This document shows positions 7,258 to 16,259 of a stretch of DNA of 64,000 nt, one piece after another. A model generated the notes under the pieces. It did no database searches, was not told the DNA's origin, and was given only the letters and a program-made list of their open reading frames with translations. Positions within the stretch are counted from its first letter, which is position 1; every line of letters begins with the position of its first letter. The stretch is from Streptomyces bacillaris (GTDB lineage: Bacteria > Actinomycetota > Actinomycetes > Streptomycetales > Streptomycetaceae). The stretch spans positions 6,820,001 to 6,884,000 of the forward strand of contig NZ_CP029378.1 in assembly GCF_003268675.1 (NCBI RefSeq), in the 5' to 3' direction. The translations under genes and the position numbers were made by a program.

Positions 7258-8724
7258 ATGCGCTTTCTTGAGCCGGGCACCGGTCGCTACACAGACTCCT
7301 CCGTGGTTCCGTACGACCTCACGTACGACGACGTCTTCATGGTTCCGGGCCGCTCCGCCGTCGGCTCCCGCCAGGCCGTGGACCTCTCCTCGCCGGACGG
7401 GACCGGTACCACCATCCCGCTCGTGGTCGCCAACATGACCGCCATCGCGGGCCGCCGGATGGCCGAAACCGTCGCCCGCCGCGGCGGGCTCGTCGTCATC
7501 CCCCAGGACATCCCGATCGAGGTCGTCACCGACGTCATCACCTGGGTCAAGACGCGCCACCTCGTCCTGGACACCCCGATCGAGCTGGCCCCCGGCCAGA
7601 CCGTCGCCGACGCGCTCTCCCTGCTGCCCAAGCGGGCGCACGGCGCGGGCGTCGTCGTGGACGCGGACCGCCGCCCGGTCGGCGTCGTCACCGACCACGA
7701 CCTGACCGGCGTCGACCGCTTCACCCAGCTCTCCGAGGTCATGTCCAAGGACCTGGTCCTGCTGGACGCGGACATCGACCCGCGCGACGCCTTCAACAAG
7801 CTCGACGGCGCCAACCGCAAGCTCGCCCCCGCCGTGGACAAGGACGGCCGCCTCGTCGGCATCCTCACCCGCAAGGCCGCTCTGCGCGCCACCCTCTACA
7901 CCCCCGCCACCGACGCCCAGGGCCGCCTGCGCATCGCGGCCGCCGTCGGCATCAACGGCGACGTGGCGGGCAAGGCCAAGCAGCTCCTGGACGCGGGCGT
8001 CGACACCCTCGTCGTGGACACCGCCCACGGCCACCAGGAATCCATGATCGCCGCCGTGAAGGCGGTACGGGCCCTGGACCCGCGGGTCCCGATCGTCGCG
8101 GGCAACATCGTCGCCGCCGAGGGCGTACGCGACCTGATCGAGGCGGGCGCCGACATCATCAAGGTCGGCGTCGGCCCCGGCGCCATGTGCACCACCCGCA
8201 TGATGACCGGCGTCGGCCGGCCGCAGTTCTCCGCCGTCCTGGAGTGCGCCGCCGAGGCGAAGAAGCACGGCAAGCACGTCTGGGCGGACGGCGGCGTCCG
8301 CCACCCGCGCGATGTCGCCATGGCGCTCGCCGCGGGCGCGTCCAACGTGATGATCGGCTCCTGGTTCGCGGGGACGTACGAGTCGCCCGGCGACCTCCAG
8401 CAGTCCGCCGACGGCCGCTCCTACAAGGAGTCCTTCGGCATGGCCTCCGCGCGCGCCGTGAAGAACCGCACCTCGGACGAGTCCGCGTACGACCGGGCCC
8501 GCAAGGCGCTCTTCGAGGAGGGCATCTCCACCTCCCGGATGTTCCTCGACCCGGCCCGCCCGGGCGTCGAGGACCTGATCGACTCGATCATCGCGGGCGT
8601 CCGCTCCTCCTGCACCTACGCCGGTGCCGCCTCCCTGGAGGAGTTCGCGGAGAAGGCCGTCGTCGGCATCCAGAGCGCCGCCGGTTACGCCGAGGGCAAG
8701 CCGCTGCACGCCAGCTGGAGTTGA
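7258..8724 (+). CDS. guaB1: GuaB1-type IMP dehydrogenase/GMP reductase family protein
   Basis: This 488-residue TIM-barrel protein carries an inserted CBS-domain pair (residues about 114-212, including GVVVDADRRPVGVVTDHD). The catalytic loop GPGAMCTTRM carries C311. It belongs to the actinobacterial GuaB1 branch, distinct from the essential IMP dehydrogenase GuaB2. Characterised mycobacterial GuaB1 acts as a GMP reductase (GMP to IMP), so purine interconversion is the likely role. The start was set at the ATG at 7258 (MRFLEP). An ATG at 7249 is equally open, and neither has a clear Shine-Dalgarno. The upstream leader is unusually A/T-rich just before the start. A hairpin terminator follows. 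Confidence 0.92.
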   Translation: MRFLEPGTGRYTDSSVVPYDLTYDDVFMVPGRSAVGSRQAVDLSSPDGTGTTIPLVVANMTAIAGRRMAETVARRGGLVVIPQDIPIEVVTDVITWVKTRHLVLDTPIELAPGQTVADALSLLPKRAHGAGVVVDADRRPVGVVTDHDLTGVDRFTQLSEVMSKDLVLLDADIDPRDAFNKLDGANRKLAPAVDKDGRLVGILTRKAALRATLYTPATDAQGRLRIAAAVGINGDVAGKAKQLLDAGVDTLVVDTAHGHQESMIAAVKAVRALDPRVPIVAGNIVAAEGVRDLIEAGADIIKVGVGPGAMCTTRMMTGVGRPQFSAVLECAAEAKKHGKHVWADGGVRHPRDVAMALAAGASNVMIGSWFAGTYESPGDLQQSADGRSYKESFGMASARAVKNRTSDESAYDRARKALFEEGISTSRMFLDPARPGVEDLIDSIIAGVRSSCTYAGAASLEEFAEKAVVGIQSAAGYAEGKPLHASWS

Positions 8725-8739
8725 TCCTCCCCGACACCC

Positions 8740-8774
8740 CTGCCCCTTCCGGTCATTCGTACCGGGAGGGGCAG
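8740..8774 (+). terminator. Hairpin terminator after guaB1
   Basis: Arms at 8740-8753 and 8761-8774 pair over 14 positions with one G-T wobble and a seven-base loop. The hairpin starts 16 bases after the guaB1 stop. Confidence 0.75.
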
Positions 8775-8908
8775 CGGCGTTCCGGAACCCCTGCAGACGC
8801 CCTTCCCGGGCGCCCGTCCGAGGTGGCCGGGATCCCGCTTCAACTCTGTTGAAAGCTCAGTAATATGAACCGCAATCAGCTGCCTCCCTCTCTGCGGTAA
8901 GGGATCTC

Positions 8909-10366
8909 ATGTCCTTCTTCACTGACCTGGCCCATCAGTACATCGACGGCGAGTGGCGGCCGGGGAAGGGGTCCTGGGACATCATCGACTTCAACCCCTT
9001 CGACGGGGAGAAGCTCGCCTCGATCCCGGTGGCCACCGCCGAGGAGGTCGACCAGGCCTACCGCGCGGCCGAGCGCGCCCAGCAGGCGTGGGCCGACACC
9101 AACCCGTACGCCCGGCGCACGGTCCTGGAAAAGGCGCTGCGGATCGTCGAGGAGCGCGAGCCGGAGATCGCCGGGGCCATCGTCGCGGAGCTGGGCGGCA
9201 CCCACCTGAAGGCCGCCTTCGAACTGCACCTGGCCAAGGAGTTCCTGCGCGAGGCCATCCAGCTCGCCCTGCGCCCGGCCGGGCAGATCCTCCCCTCGCC
9301 CACCGAGGGCAAGGAGAACCGCGTCTACCGGGTGCCCGTCGGGGTCGTCGGGGTCATCAGCCCCTTCAACTTCCCCTTCCTGCTCTCCCTCAAGTCCGTC
9401 GCCCCCGCCCTCGCCCTCGGCAACGCGGTCGTCCTCAAGCCGCACCAGAACACCCCGATCTGCGGCGGCACCCTGCTGGCCAAGGTCTTCGAGGACGCCG
9501 GGCTGCCCGCCGGACTGCTCAACGTCGTCGTCACCGACATCGCGGAGATCGGTGACACCCTGCTGGAGCACCCCGTACCGCAGGTCATCTCCTTCACCGG
9601 CTCCGACAAGGTCGGCCGGCACGTCGCCACCGTCTGCGCCGCCAACCTCAAGCGCGTCGTCCTCGAACTCGGCGGCAACAGCGCCCTGATCGTGCTCGAC
9701 GACGCCGACGTGGAGTACGCGGTCGACGCCGCGGTCTTCAGCCGTTACGTCCACCAGGGCCAGGTCTGCATGGCCGCCAACCGCATCCTGGTCGACCGGG
9801 CGGTCGAGGCCGAGTTCACCGAGAAGTTCGTCGCCAAGGTCGCCTCCCTCACCGTCGGGGACCCGGCCGACCCGGCCACCCAGATCGGCCCGCTGATCAA
9901 CTCCTCGCAGGCCGAGTCCATCTCCCGGCTCGTCGACGAGACCGTCGAGTCCGGCGCCACCGCGCTGCTCCACGGCCGCGTCGACGGCAACCTGGTCAGC
10001 CCCTCCGTCCTCACCGGCCTGCCCGCCGACTCGCCCGTCCTCCGGCAGGAGATCTTCGGCCCGGTCGCCCTGATCGTCCCCTTCGACGGCGAGGACGAGG
10101 CCGTCCGGATCGCCAACGACACCCCGTACGGTCTCAGCGGCGCCGTCCACACCGGCAACATCGAGCGCGGCGTCCGGGTCGGGCAGCGCATCCACACCGG
10201 CATGATCCACATCAACGACGGCACCGTCCACGACGAGCCGATCGTCCCCTTCGGCGGCGAGAAGGGCTCGGGGCTCGGCCGGCTGAACGGCGAGTCGATG
10301 GTGGAGGCCTTCACCACCCAGAAGTGGATCTCCGTCCAGCACGGCCGCTCGCAGTTCCCCTTCTGA
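8909..10366 (+). CDS. NAD(P)-dependent aldehyde dehydrogenase (aryl-aldehyde type)
   Basis: This 485-residue ALDH-superfamily enzyme oxidises an aldehyde to the acid in the cytosol. The catalytic cysteine is C287 in GQVCMAANR, and the general base is E253 in LELGGNSAL. The cofactor region VISPFNFPF is clear, and the C-terminal half closes with PFGGEKGSGLGR. Overall sequence style (GVIS..FNFPFLLSLKS, QVCMAANR) is that of benzaldehyde/vanillin dehydrogenase relatives, so aromatic or arylacetic aldehydes are a reasonable guess. It is followed by a terminator-like hairpin and then by an Lrp regulator, a C-N hydrolase and an amine oxidase, all on the same strand. This context suggests amino-acid or amine degradation. 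Confidence 0.92.
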   Translation: MSFFTDLAHQYIDGEWRPGKGSWDIIDFNPFDGEKLASIPVATAEEVDQAYRAAERAQQAWADTNPYARRTVLEKALRIVEEREPEIAGAIVAELGGTHLKAAFELHLAKEFLREAIQLALRPAGQILPSPTEGKENRVYRVPVGVVGVISPFNFPFLLSLKSVAPALALGNAVVLKPHQNTPICGGTLLAKVFEDAGLPAGLLNVVVTDIAEIGDTLLEHPVPQVISFTGSDKVGRHVATVCAANLKRVVLELGGNSALIVLDDADVEYAVDAAVFSRYVHQGQVCMAANRILVDRAVEAEFTEKFVAKVASLTVGDPADPATQIGPLINSSQAESISRLVDETVESGATALLHGRVDGNLVSPSVLTGLPADSPVLRQEIFGPVALIVPFDGEDEAVRIANDTPYGLSGAVHTGNIERGVRVGQRIHTGMIHINDGTVHDEPIVPFGGEKGSGLGRLNGESMVEAFTTQKWISVQHGRSQFPF

Positions 10367-10441
10367 CCCACGGGCCACCCGCCGGACGCACGGGCCTTCC
10401 CCTGCGCCGAGCACGCCCCCGGCGGCGGCTCATGGTCTACT

Positions 10442-10471
10442 GCGGGAGGCGGCACACCCGCCGCCTCCCGC
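10442..10471 (+). terminator. 12-bp hairpin between aldehyde dehydrogenase and Lrp gene
   Basis: GCGGGAGGCGGC at 10442-10453 pairs perfectly with 10460-10471 around a six-base loop. It lies 75 bases after the aldehyde dehydrogenase stop and 35 bases before the Lrp start, so it can act as terminator or attenuator. Confidence 0.7.
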
Positions 10472-10506
10472 AGCCGGACCCATCGCAGAGAAGTGAACCG
10501 CCCGAC

Positions 10507-10965
10507 GTGCGCCTGAACGACCTCGACGAACGCATCGTCCACGCCCTCGCCGAAGACGCCCGGCGCTCCTACGCCGACATCGGCGCCATCGTCGGCCTTT
10601 CCGCCCCCGCCGTGAAACGCCGCGTCGACCGGCTCCGCGCCGAGGGCGCGATCACCGGCTTCACCGTCCGCGTCGACCCGGCCGCGCTCGGCTGGGAGAC
10701 CGAGGGCTTCATCGAGATCTACTGCAGCCGCAACACCTCCCCGGAAGCGATCAAGCAGGGCCTGGCCCGCTACCCGGAGATCGCCTCGGCCTCCACCGTC
10801 ACCGGCGAGGCCGACGCGGTGGTTCAGGTCTTCGCCGCCGACATGCGCCACTTCGAGCAGGTGCTGGAGCGGATCGCGGGGGAGCCGTACGTCGAGCGGA
10901 CCAAGTCCGTCCTGGTCCTCTCCCCGCTGCTGCGCCGCTACTCGGCGGAGGCCCCGCCGGCCTGA
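10507..10965 (+). CDS. Lrp/AsnC-family transcriptional regulator
   Basis: This 152-residue regulator has the standard two-part layout. The N-terminal winged HTH is LDERIVHALAEDARRSYADIG followed by LSAPAVKRRVDRL, and the C-terminal RAM (effector-binding, octamer-forming) domain spans about 65-145 (FAADMRHFEQVLERI). Such proteins respond to amino acids. The GTG at 10507 gives the usual VRLNDLDE start. The open frame continues upstream, but that extension overlaps the aldehyde dehydrogenase and the hairpin. The position between aldehyde dehydrogenase and hydrolase/oxidase genes makes local control of this degradative block likely. The effector is unknown. Confidence 0.93.
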   Translation: MRLNDLDERIVHALAEDARRSYADIGAIVGLSAPAVKRRVDRLRAEGAITGFTVRVDPAALGWETEGFIEIYCSRNTSPEAIKQGLARYPEIASASTVTGEADAVVQVFAADMRHFEQVLERIAGEPYVERTKSVLVLSPLLRRYSAEAPPA

Positions 10966-11031
10966 TCCGGGGCCCGTACAGCGCCCCGGGAAGTGGCGCA
11001 CATCACCCCACTGACCTGCGGTGATGCCCGA

Positions 11032-11090
11032 CGCAACATTTCGCCGCCGGCGGGCCCCGGGGCGCAACGAATCGACGGTCGGTGCGCAAC
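11032..11090 (+). promoter_or_regulatory. Three CGCAAC direct repeats, possible regulator sites
   Basis: CGCAAC occurs at 11032-11037, 11063-11068 and 11085-11090 (spacings 31 and 22) in the 206-base spacer between the Lrp gene and the hydrolase/oxidase pair. The spacing suits a multimeric regulator such as Lrp, but this is a weak signal in G+C-rich DNA. Confidence 0.3.
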
Positions 11091-11171
11091 ACTCGCGCCT
11101 TGTCCGGGCCGAACGGCGACACGTACCGTCGATACGTCTCCCCACCCCGCCCGCACCGTCCGAGGTCAGCC

Positions 11172-11969
11172 ATGCCCCCGTTGCGTACCGCCCTGCTCCA
11201 GAGTTCCGGCCGGCCCGGCGCCGTCGAGGCGAACCTGAAGACGCTGGACGAGGCCGCCGCGCGCGCCGCCGCGGCCGGTGCCCGGCTGCTGGTCGCCCCC
11301 GAGCTGTTCCTGACCGGGTACGCCATCGGGGACGCCGTCCCGGAGCTGGCCGAGCCTGCCGACGGCCCCGGCGCGCAGGCCGCCGCCGAGATCGCCGTAC
11401 GCCACGGCCTCGCGGTCCTCTACGGCTACCCGGAGCGCGACGGCGAGCGGATCTTCAACTCCTCCCAGCTGATCGGCCCCGACGGCACGCGGCTGGCGAA
11501 CTACCGCAAGACCCACCTCTTCGGCTGCTTCGAGCAGGAGTGGTTCACCCCGGGCGAGGAGACCGTGGTCCAGGCGGAGCTGGACGGCATCCGGATCGGC
11601 CTGCTGATCTGCTACGACGTCGAGTTCCCGGAGAACGTACGGGCGCACGCCCTGGCCGGCACCGACCTGCTGCTGGTGCCCACCGCGCAGATGCACCCCT
11701 TCCAGTTCGTCGCCGAATCCGTCGTCCCCGTACGGGCCTTCGAGAGCCAGCTGTACGTGGCGTACGTCAACCGGACCGGCCCGGAAGGCGAGTTCGAGTT
11801 CGTCGGGCTGAGCTGCCTGGCCGGCCCCGACGGCACCGTACGCACCCGCGCCGGGCGCGGCGAGGAACTGGTGATCGGTGAGGTGGACCCGGAGTTCCTG
11901 GCCGCCTCCCGCGCCGCCAACCCGTATCTGCACGACCGCCGCCCCGGCCTCTACGGCTCCCTCGCCTGA
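11172..11969 (+). CDS. Carbon-nitrogen hydrolase (nitrilase/amidase superfamily)
   Basis: This 265-residue enzyme hydrolyses a C-N bond, typically an amide. The catalytic triad is intact: E44 in APELFLTGY, K113 in YRKTHLFG and C147 in LLICYDVEFPE. The length fits the minimal single-domain nitrilase fold. It is followed after 48 bases by a flavin amine oxidase of the type that can convert an aromatic amino acid to an amide. I infer that this enzyme hydrolyses that amide to the free acid and ammonia, in parallel with aromatic amino-acid monooxygenase/amidase pairs. The substrate is not proven. Omega-amidase or aliphatic amidase activity are alternatives. Confidence 0.9.
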   Translation: MPPLRTALLQSSGRPGAVEANLKTLDEAAARAAAAGARLLVAPELFLTGYAIGDAVPELAEPADGPGAQAAAEIAVRHGLAVLYGYPERDGERIFNSSQLIGPDGTRLANYRKTHLFGCFEQEWFTPGEETVVQAELDGIRIGLLICYDVEFPENVRAHALAGTDLLLVPTAQMHPFQFVAESVVPVRAFESQLYVAYVNRTGPEGEFEFVGLSCLAGPDGTVRTRAGRGEELVIGEVDPEFLAASRAANPYLHDRRPGLYGSLA

Positions 11970-12017
11970 GCCCGCCCCCTCCCCGAACTTCCGTACAGCG
12001 CAAGGAGTCCGTACCCC

Positions 12018-13712
12018 ATGACGTCCACGGTGCCCAACGCCGTCCAGCACACCGACGCCACCGCCCCGCCGATCACCATGTTCGGGCCGGACTTCCCGTA
12101 CGCGTACGACGACTTCCTCGCCCACCCGGCCGGCCTCGGCCAGATACCGGCGACCGAGCACGGCCAGGAGGTCGCCGTCATCGGCGGCGGGCTCTCCGGC
12201 ATCATCGCCGCGTACGAGCTGATGAAGATGGGCCTCAAGCCCGTCGTCTACGAGGCGGACCGGATCGGCGGCCGGCTGCGGACCGTCGGCTTCGACGGCT
12301 GCGACCCCTCGCTCACCGCCGAGATGGGCGCCATGCGCTTCCCGCCGTCCTCCACGGCGCTCCAGCACTACATCGACCTGGTCGGCCTGGAGACCCGCGC
12401 GTTCCCCAACCCGCTCTCCCCGGCCACCCCCTCCACCGTCGTGGACCTCAAGGGCGAGTCGCACTACGCCGAGACCATCGACGACCTGCCGCAGGTCTAC
12501 CGCGATGTGGCCGACGCCTGGAACGCCTGTCTGGAGGAGGGCGCCGACTTCTCCGACATGAACCGGGCGCTGCGCGAGCGCGACGTCCCGCGCATCCGCG
12601 AGATCTGGTCGCAGCTCGTCGAGCGGCTCGACAACCAGACCTTCTACGGCTTCCTCTGCGAGTCCGAGGCCTTCAAGTCCTTCCGCCACCGCGAGATCTT
12701 CGGCCAGGTCGGCTTCGGCACCGGCGGCTGGGACACCGACTTCCCCAACTCCATCCTGGAGATCCTGCGGGTCGTCTACACCGAGGCCGACGACCACCAC
12801 CGCGGCATCGTCGGCGGCAGCCAGCAGCTCCCGCTGCGCCTCTGGGACCGGGAGCCGCAGAAGATCGTCCACTGGCCGCAGGGCACCTCGCTCTCCTCCC
12901 TGCACGGCGGCGAGCCGCGCGGCGCGGTCACCCGGTTGACCCGTACGGCGGGCAACCGCATCACCGTCACCGACGCCTCCGGCGACATCCGCACCTACCG
13001 GGCCGCCGTCTTCACCGGCCAGTCCTGGCTGCTGCTCTCCAAGATCGACTGCGATGACGCGCTCTTCCCGATCGACCACTGGACGGCGATGGAGCGCACC
13101 CACTACATGGAGTCGTCCAAGCTGTTCGTCCCCGTCGACCGGCCGTTCTGGCTGGACAAGGACGAGAGCACCGGCCGCGACACCATGTCGATGACGCTCA
13201 CCGACCGGATGACCCGGGGGACCTACCTCCTGGACGACGGCCCGGACAAGCCCGCCGTCATCTGCCTCTCCTACACGTGGTGCGACGACAGCCTGAAGTG
13301 GCTGCCGCTCTCCCCGAAGGAGCGCATGGAGGTCATGCTCAAGTCGCTCGGCGAGATCTACCCGAACGTCGACATCCGCAGCCACATCATCGGCAACCCG
13401 GTCACCGTCTCCTGGGAGAACGAGCCCTGGTTCATGGGCGCGTTCAAGGCGAACCTGCCCGGCCACTACCGCTACCAGCGGCGGCTGTTCACCCACTTCA
13501 TGCAGGACCGGCTGCCCGAGGACAAGCGCGGGATCTTCCTCGCCGGGGACGACATCTCCTGGACGGCCGGCTGGGCCGAGGGCGCCGTGCAGACCGCGCT
13601 CAACGCGGTGTGGGGCGTCATGCACCAGTTCGGCGGGGCCACCGACCCGACCAACCCCGGGCCCGGCGACCTCTACGACGAGATCGCGCCGGTGGAGCTG
13701 CCGGAGGACTGA
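12018..13712 (+). CDS. FAD-dependent amine oxidase (L-amino-acid oxidase/monooxygenase type)
   Basis: This 564-residue flavoprotein has the N-terminal dinucleotide-binding motif VIGGGLSGIIAAYEL (about 54-68) followed by the second ADP-binding signature IGGRLRTVGF. A substrate-cap region and the C-terminal FAD-closing motif IFLAGDDISWTAGWAEGA follow. The long N-terminal extension before the Rossmann motif and the overall size fit tryptophan/phenylalanine 2-monooxygenases and L-amino-acid oxidases rather than small amine oxidases. It is preceded by an aligned ribosome site (AAGGAG) and sits directly downstream of the C-N hydrolase. The 3' end overlaps the convergent DUF5995 gene by 40 bases. 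The substrate is unknown. Confidence 0.9.
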   Translation: MTSTVPNAVQHTDATAPPITMFGPDFPYAYDDFLAHPAGLGQIPATEHGQEVAVIGGGLSGIIAAYELMKMGLKPVVYEADRIGGRLRTVGFDGCDPSLTAEMGAMRFPPSSTALQHYIDLVGLETRAFPNPLSPATPSTVVDLKGESHYAETIDDLPQVYRDVADAWNACLEEGADFSDMNRALRERDVPRIREIWSQLVERLDNQTFYGFLCESEAFKSFRHREIFGQVGFGTGGWDTDFPNSILEILRVVYTEADDHHRGIVGGSQQLPLRLWDREPQKIVHWPQGTSLSSLHGGEPRGAVTRLTRTAGNRITVTDASGDIRTYRAAVFTGQSWLLLSKIDCDDALFPIDHWTAMERTHYMESSKLFVPVDRPFWLDKDESTGRDTMSMTLTDRMTRGTYLLDDGPDKPAVICLSYTWCDDSLKWLPLSPKERMEVMLKSLGEIYPNVDIRSHIIGNPVTVSWENEPWFMGAFKANLPGHYRYQRRLFTHFMQDRLPEDKRGIFLAGDDISWTAGWAEGAVQTALNAVWGVMHQFGGATDPTNPGPGDLYDEIAPVELPED

Positions 13713-14371
13713 GCCGGGAGCCACATCGGTGTGCGGGCGTCGGCGGCCGGGGTGAGCAGGAAGCGCACCACGAGCCCGGCGCCCGCGTCCGTACGCTGCC
13801 TGAACTCCTCGGCCAGCGCCGGGGATCCGCGCAGCTGCCGGAGCACCCGGGCCGTCGACCAGGCCGCCTCACGGGCCCGCTCCAGGCTCCAGGAACTCAC
13901 CAGATGGGTGAGCGGGTCCGTGATCCGGAGCAGGTCGGGGTCCGGCATCAGCTCGTCGTGGATCCGCTCCTCCAGGAGCGTGAGGAGATCGCCCACCCGC
14001 TCGAACTCCCCTTCCAGCGCCGCCGGTTCGCAGTCGCGCGCGCGGCAGATGTCCACCATGGCCAGGGGCAGGTCGTGCGCGATGTGCGCATGGAGACCGG
14101 CGAGCGCGAACTGCACGGGGCGTACGCCGGGGTGGTGGCGGTACTGGAACAGCGGCCGTCGGCACTCCGGCGTCCGCCCGCCCGCGTCCGCCGCGTCGAG
14201 CGCCGCCAGATACCGCTCCGCGAGCCGTGCCTCCAGGGAACCGCCCCTTCGGCGTTCCGCCCCAACGACCGCCAGCCGTACGTCGTGGAAGACCCCGATT
14301 CCGTCTCCGGGCGGCCACCGGCGGGGGCGGGAGCGCACTGCCGGTTCCGTGGACTGTTCGGTCTGCGTCAT
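13673..14371 (-). CDS. DUF5995 family protein
   Basis: This 232-residue soluble all-helical protein has the DUF5995 hallmark region, here FALAGLHAHIAHDLPLA at about 85-101, followed by C and D residues (CRARDCEP) and a His-rich background that hints at metal binding. The function of the family is not established. The start at the ATG 14371 (MTQTEQS) is preferred over a GTG at 14407. The gene converges on the amine oxidase gene, and their 3' ends overlap by 40 bases. It runs in the same direction as the permease downstream-to-upstream neighbour at 14492-16012, 120 bases away. Confidence 0.75.
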   Translation of the reverse strand: MTQTEQSTEPAVRSRPRRWPPGDGIGVFHDVRLAVVGAERRRGGSLEARLAERYLAALDAADAGGRTPECRRPLFQYRHHPGVRPVQFALAGLHAHIAHDLPLAMVDICRARDCEPAALEGEFERVGDLLTLLEERIHDELMPDPDLLRITDPLTHLVSSWSLERAREAAWSTARVLRQLRGSPALAEEFRQRTDAGAGLVVRFLLTPAADARTPMWLPAQSSGSSTGAISS

Positions 14372-14491
14372 GTGCGGAGCGTCCCAGTCCTGGGCCCGGC
14401 CCGGCACCGGTCGGCCGAAGGTTCATCGGAACGGACGAACGACCGTGCCGGAAAAGGGGTTCGAGGCGCGCCGGGCGCCCGCGACGGCCGC

Positions 14492-16012
14492 TCAGGGCTG
14501 CTCGGAGCGTCCGGGCTTCCCGCCCTCCTCGGGCTTCGTGCCGTCCTCGGGCTTCGTGCCGGTCCCGGACCCCTCGACGGTCCCGGGCTTCGTGCCGGTC
14601 CCGGGCTTTCCGCCGTCGCCGGGCCCCTCGACGGTTCCGGACCCCTCGTCGTACGCCGACGTCCCCGCGTCCAGCAGCGGTTCCTGGGTCTTCAGGTGGG
14701 CCGGGGCGAAGGCGCGCAGCACGTGGTAGCCGGTGATCACGACGAGGGTGCCGAGCGCGATGCCGCCCAGCTCGAAGTTGTCGGTGATCTTCAGGCTGAC
14801 CCCGCCGACGCCGATGATGATGCCCGCCGCGGCCGGGACCAGGTTGAGCGGATTGCGCAGGTCCACCCGGCCGTTGAGCCAGATCTGCGCACCGAGCAGG
14901 CCGATCATCCCGTACAGGATCACGGTGATGCCGCCGAGCACCCCACCGGGGATCGCCGCCACGACCGCGCCGAACTTGGGGCAGAGGCCGAAGAGGAGGG
15001 CGAAGCAGGCGGCGGCCCAGTAGGCGGCCGTGGAGTAGACGCGGGTGGCGGCCATCACGCCGATGTTCTCGGAGTACGTGGTGTTGGGCGGGCCGCCCAC
15101 GGCGGTGGAGAGCATGGAGGCCGCACCGTCCGCCGCGATGGCGGTGCCGAGCTTGTCGTCCAGCGGGTCGCCGGTCATCTCGCCCACGGCCTTCACATGG
15201 CCCGCGTTCTCCGCGACGAGCGCGATCACCACGGGCAGCGCGACCAGGATCGCGGACCACTCGAAGGCCGGAGCGTGGAAGGACGGCAGCCCGATCCAGT
15301 CGGCCTGGCCGACGGCGGAGAGGTCCAGACGCCAGTGGTCGACGGCCTCCGCGCCGCCCGCCGGGGAGTGGATCTTGCCGAAGACCAGGTCCAGCACCCA
15401 GGAGAGCAGATAGCCGAAGACCAGCCCGAGGAAGATCGCGATCCGGGAGAGGAAACCGCGCAGACAGACCACGGCGAGCCCGGTGAAGAGCATCACCAGC
15501 AGCGCGGTCCACTGGTCCTGCGGCCAGTACGTCGACGCGGTCACCGGGGCCAGGTTGAACCCGATCAGCATCACGACGGCGCCTGTCACCACCGGCGGCA
15601 TCGCCGCGTGGATGATGCGCGCGCCGAACCGCTGGACCGCCAGGCCCACCAGGAACAGCGCCGCGCCGACCACCAGCACCGCACCCGTGACGGTCGCGCT
15701 GTCACCGCCGCTCGCCCGGATGGTGGCGGCGACCCCGACGAAGGAGAGCGAGCAGCCGAGATAGCTGGGCACCCGGCCCTTGGTGGCCAGCAGGAAGATC
15801 GCGGTCGCGACCCCGGACATCATGATCGCGAGGTTCGGGTCGAGACCCATCAGCACCGGGGCGACGAACGACGCTCCGAACATCGCCACCACGTGCTGGG
15901 CGCCGAGTCCGAACGTACGGGGCCAGGAGAGCCGTTCGTCGGGGCGGACCACCGCCCCGGGCGCGGGGGTCTTCCCGTCGCCGTGCAAGGTCCAGCGCAC
16001 GCCGAGGCTCAT
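14492..16012 (-). CDS. Uracil-xanthine permease (NAT/NCS2 family)
   Basis: This 506-residue nucleobase transporter of the cytoplasmic membrane has about 13-14 hydrophobic segments. Family motifs are visible: QHVVAMFGASFVAP near the N terminus, ENAGHVKAVGEMTGDPLDD in the substrate-binding half and GGPPNTTYSENIG in the NAT signature area. It imports uracil or a purine base by proton symport. The last about 60 residues form an unusual low-complexity tail of Gly/Thr/Lys/Pro/Glu units (TGTKP, EGSG, EDGTKPEEGG). That tail is presumably cytosolic and disordered, and its DNA is a patchwork of short repeats at about 14500-14650. The gene is read away from a spacer carrying a CAGGTG/CACCTG inverted repeat (16067-16087). 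Confidence 0.92.
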   Translation of the reverse strand: MSLGVRWTLHGDGKTPAPGAVVRPDERLSWPRTFGLGAQHVVAMFGASFVAPVLMGLDPNLAIMMSGVATAIFLLATKGRVPSYLGCSLSFVGVAATIRASGGDSATVTGAVLVVGAALFLVGLAVQRFGARIIHAAMPPVVTGAVVMLIGFNLAPVTASTYWPQDQWTALLVMLFTGLAVVCLRGFLSRIAIFLGLVFGYLLSWVLDLVFGKIHSPAGGAEAVDHWRLDLSAVGQADWIGLPSFHAPAFEWSAILVALPVVIALVAENAGHVKAVGEMTGDPLDDKLGTAIAADGAASMLSTAVGGPPNTTYSENIGVMAATRVYSTAAYWAAACFALLFGLCPKFGAVVAAIPGGVLGGITVILYGMIGLLGAQIWLNGRVDLRNPLNLVPAAAGIIIGVGGVSLKITDNFELGGIALGTLVVITGYHVLRAFAPAHLKTQEPLLDAGTSAYDEGSGTVEGPGDGGKPGTGTKPGTVEGSGTGTKPEDGTKPEEGGKPGRSEQP

Positions 16013-16066
16013 GGTTGCTCCCTGAAGGTCTGCTCGGTGTGCCGGCCGGTCCGCGACGCTGCGCGA

Positions 16067-16087
16067 CCAGGTGTTCGGTGTTCACCT
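16067..16087 (-). promoter_or_regulatory. Inverted repeat upstream of permease, possible operator
   Basis: CAGGTG (16067-16072) and CACCTG (16082-16087) flank nine bases, 55 bases upstream of the permease start. The 247-base spacer also holds G/C-rich hairpin-forming sequence at about 16110-16180 that could terminate the MFS transcript. Confidence 0.3.
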
Positions 16088-16259
16088 GCGGAAAAGATCA
16101 GCGCCATGGTAGTGGTGCGGCGGGGAGCCCCGCCGTCGGGGCGGCCCCGGCCCCGGACGGGCCGGAACCGGGGCCTCCAGGCGCCTCTGGCAGGGCTGAG
16201 CCTCCGACGGGCGGGCGGCGGCCTGCGGTGGCCGCGCCCCGGCGCCCACCCGAGCGGCC

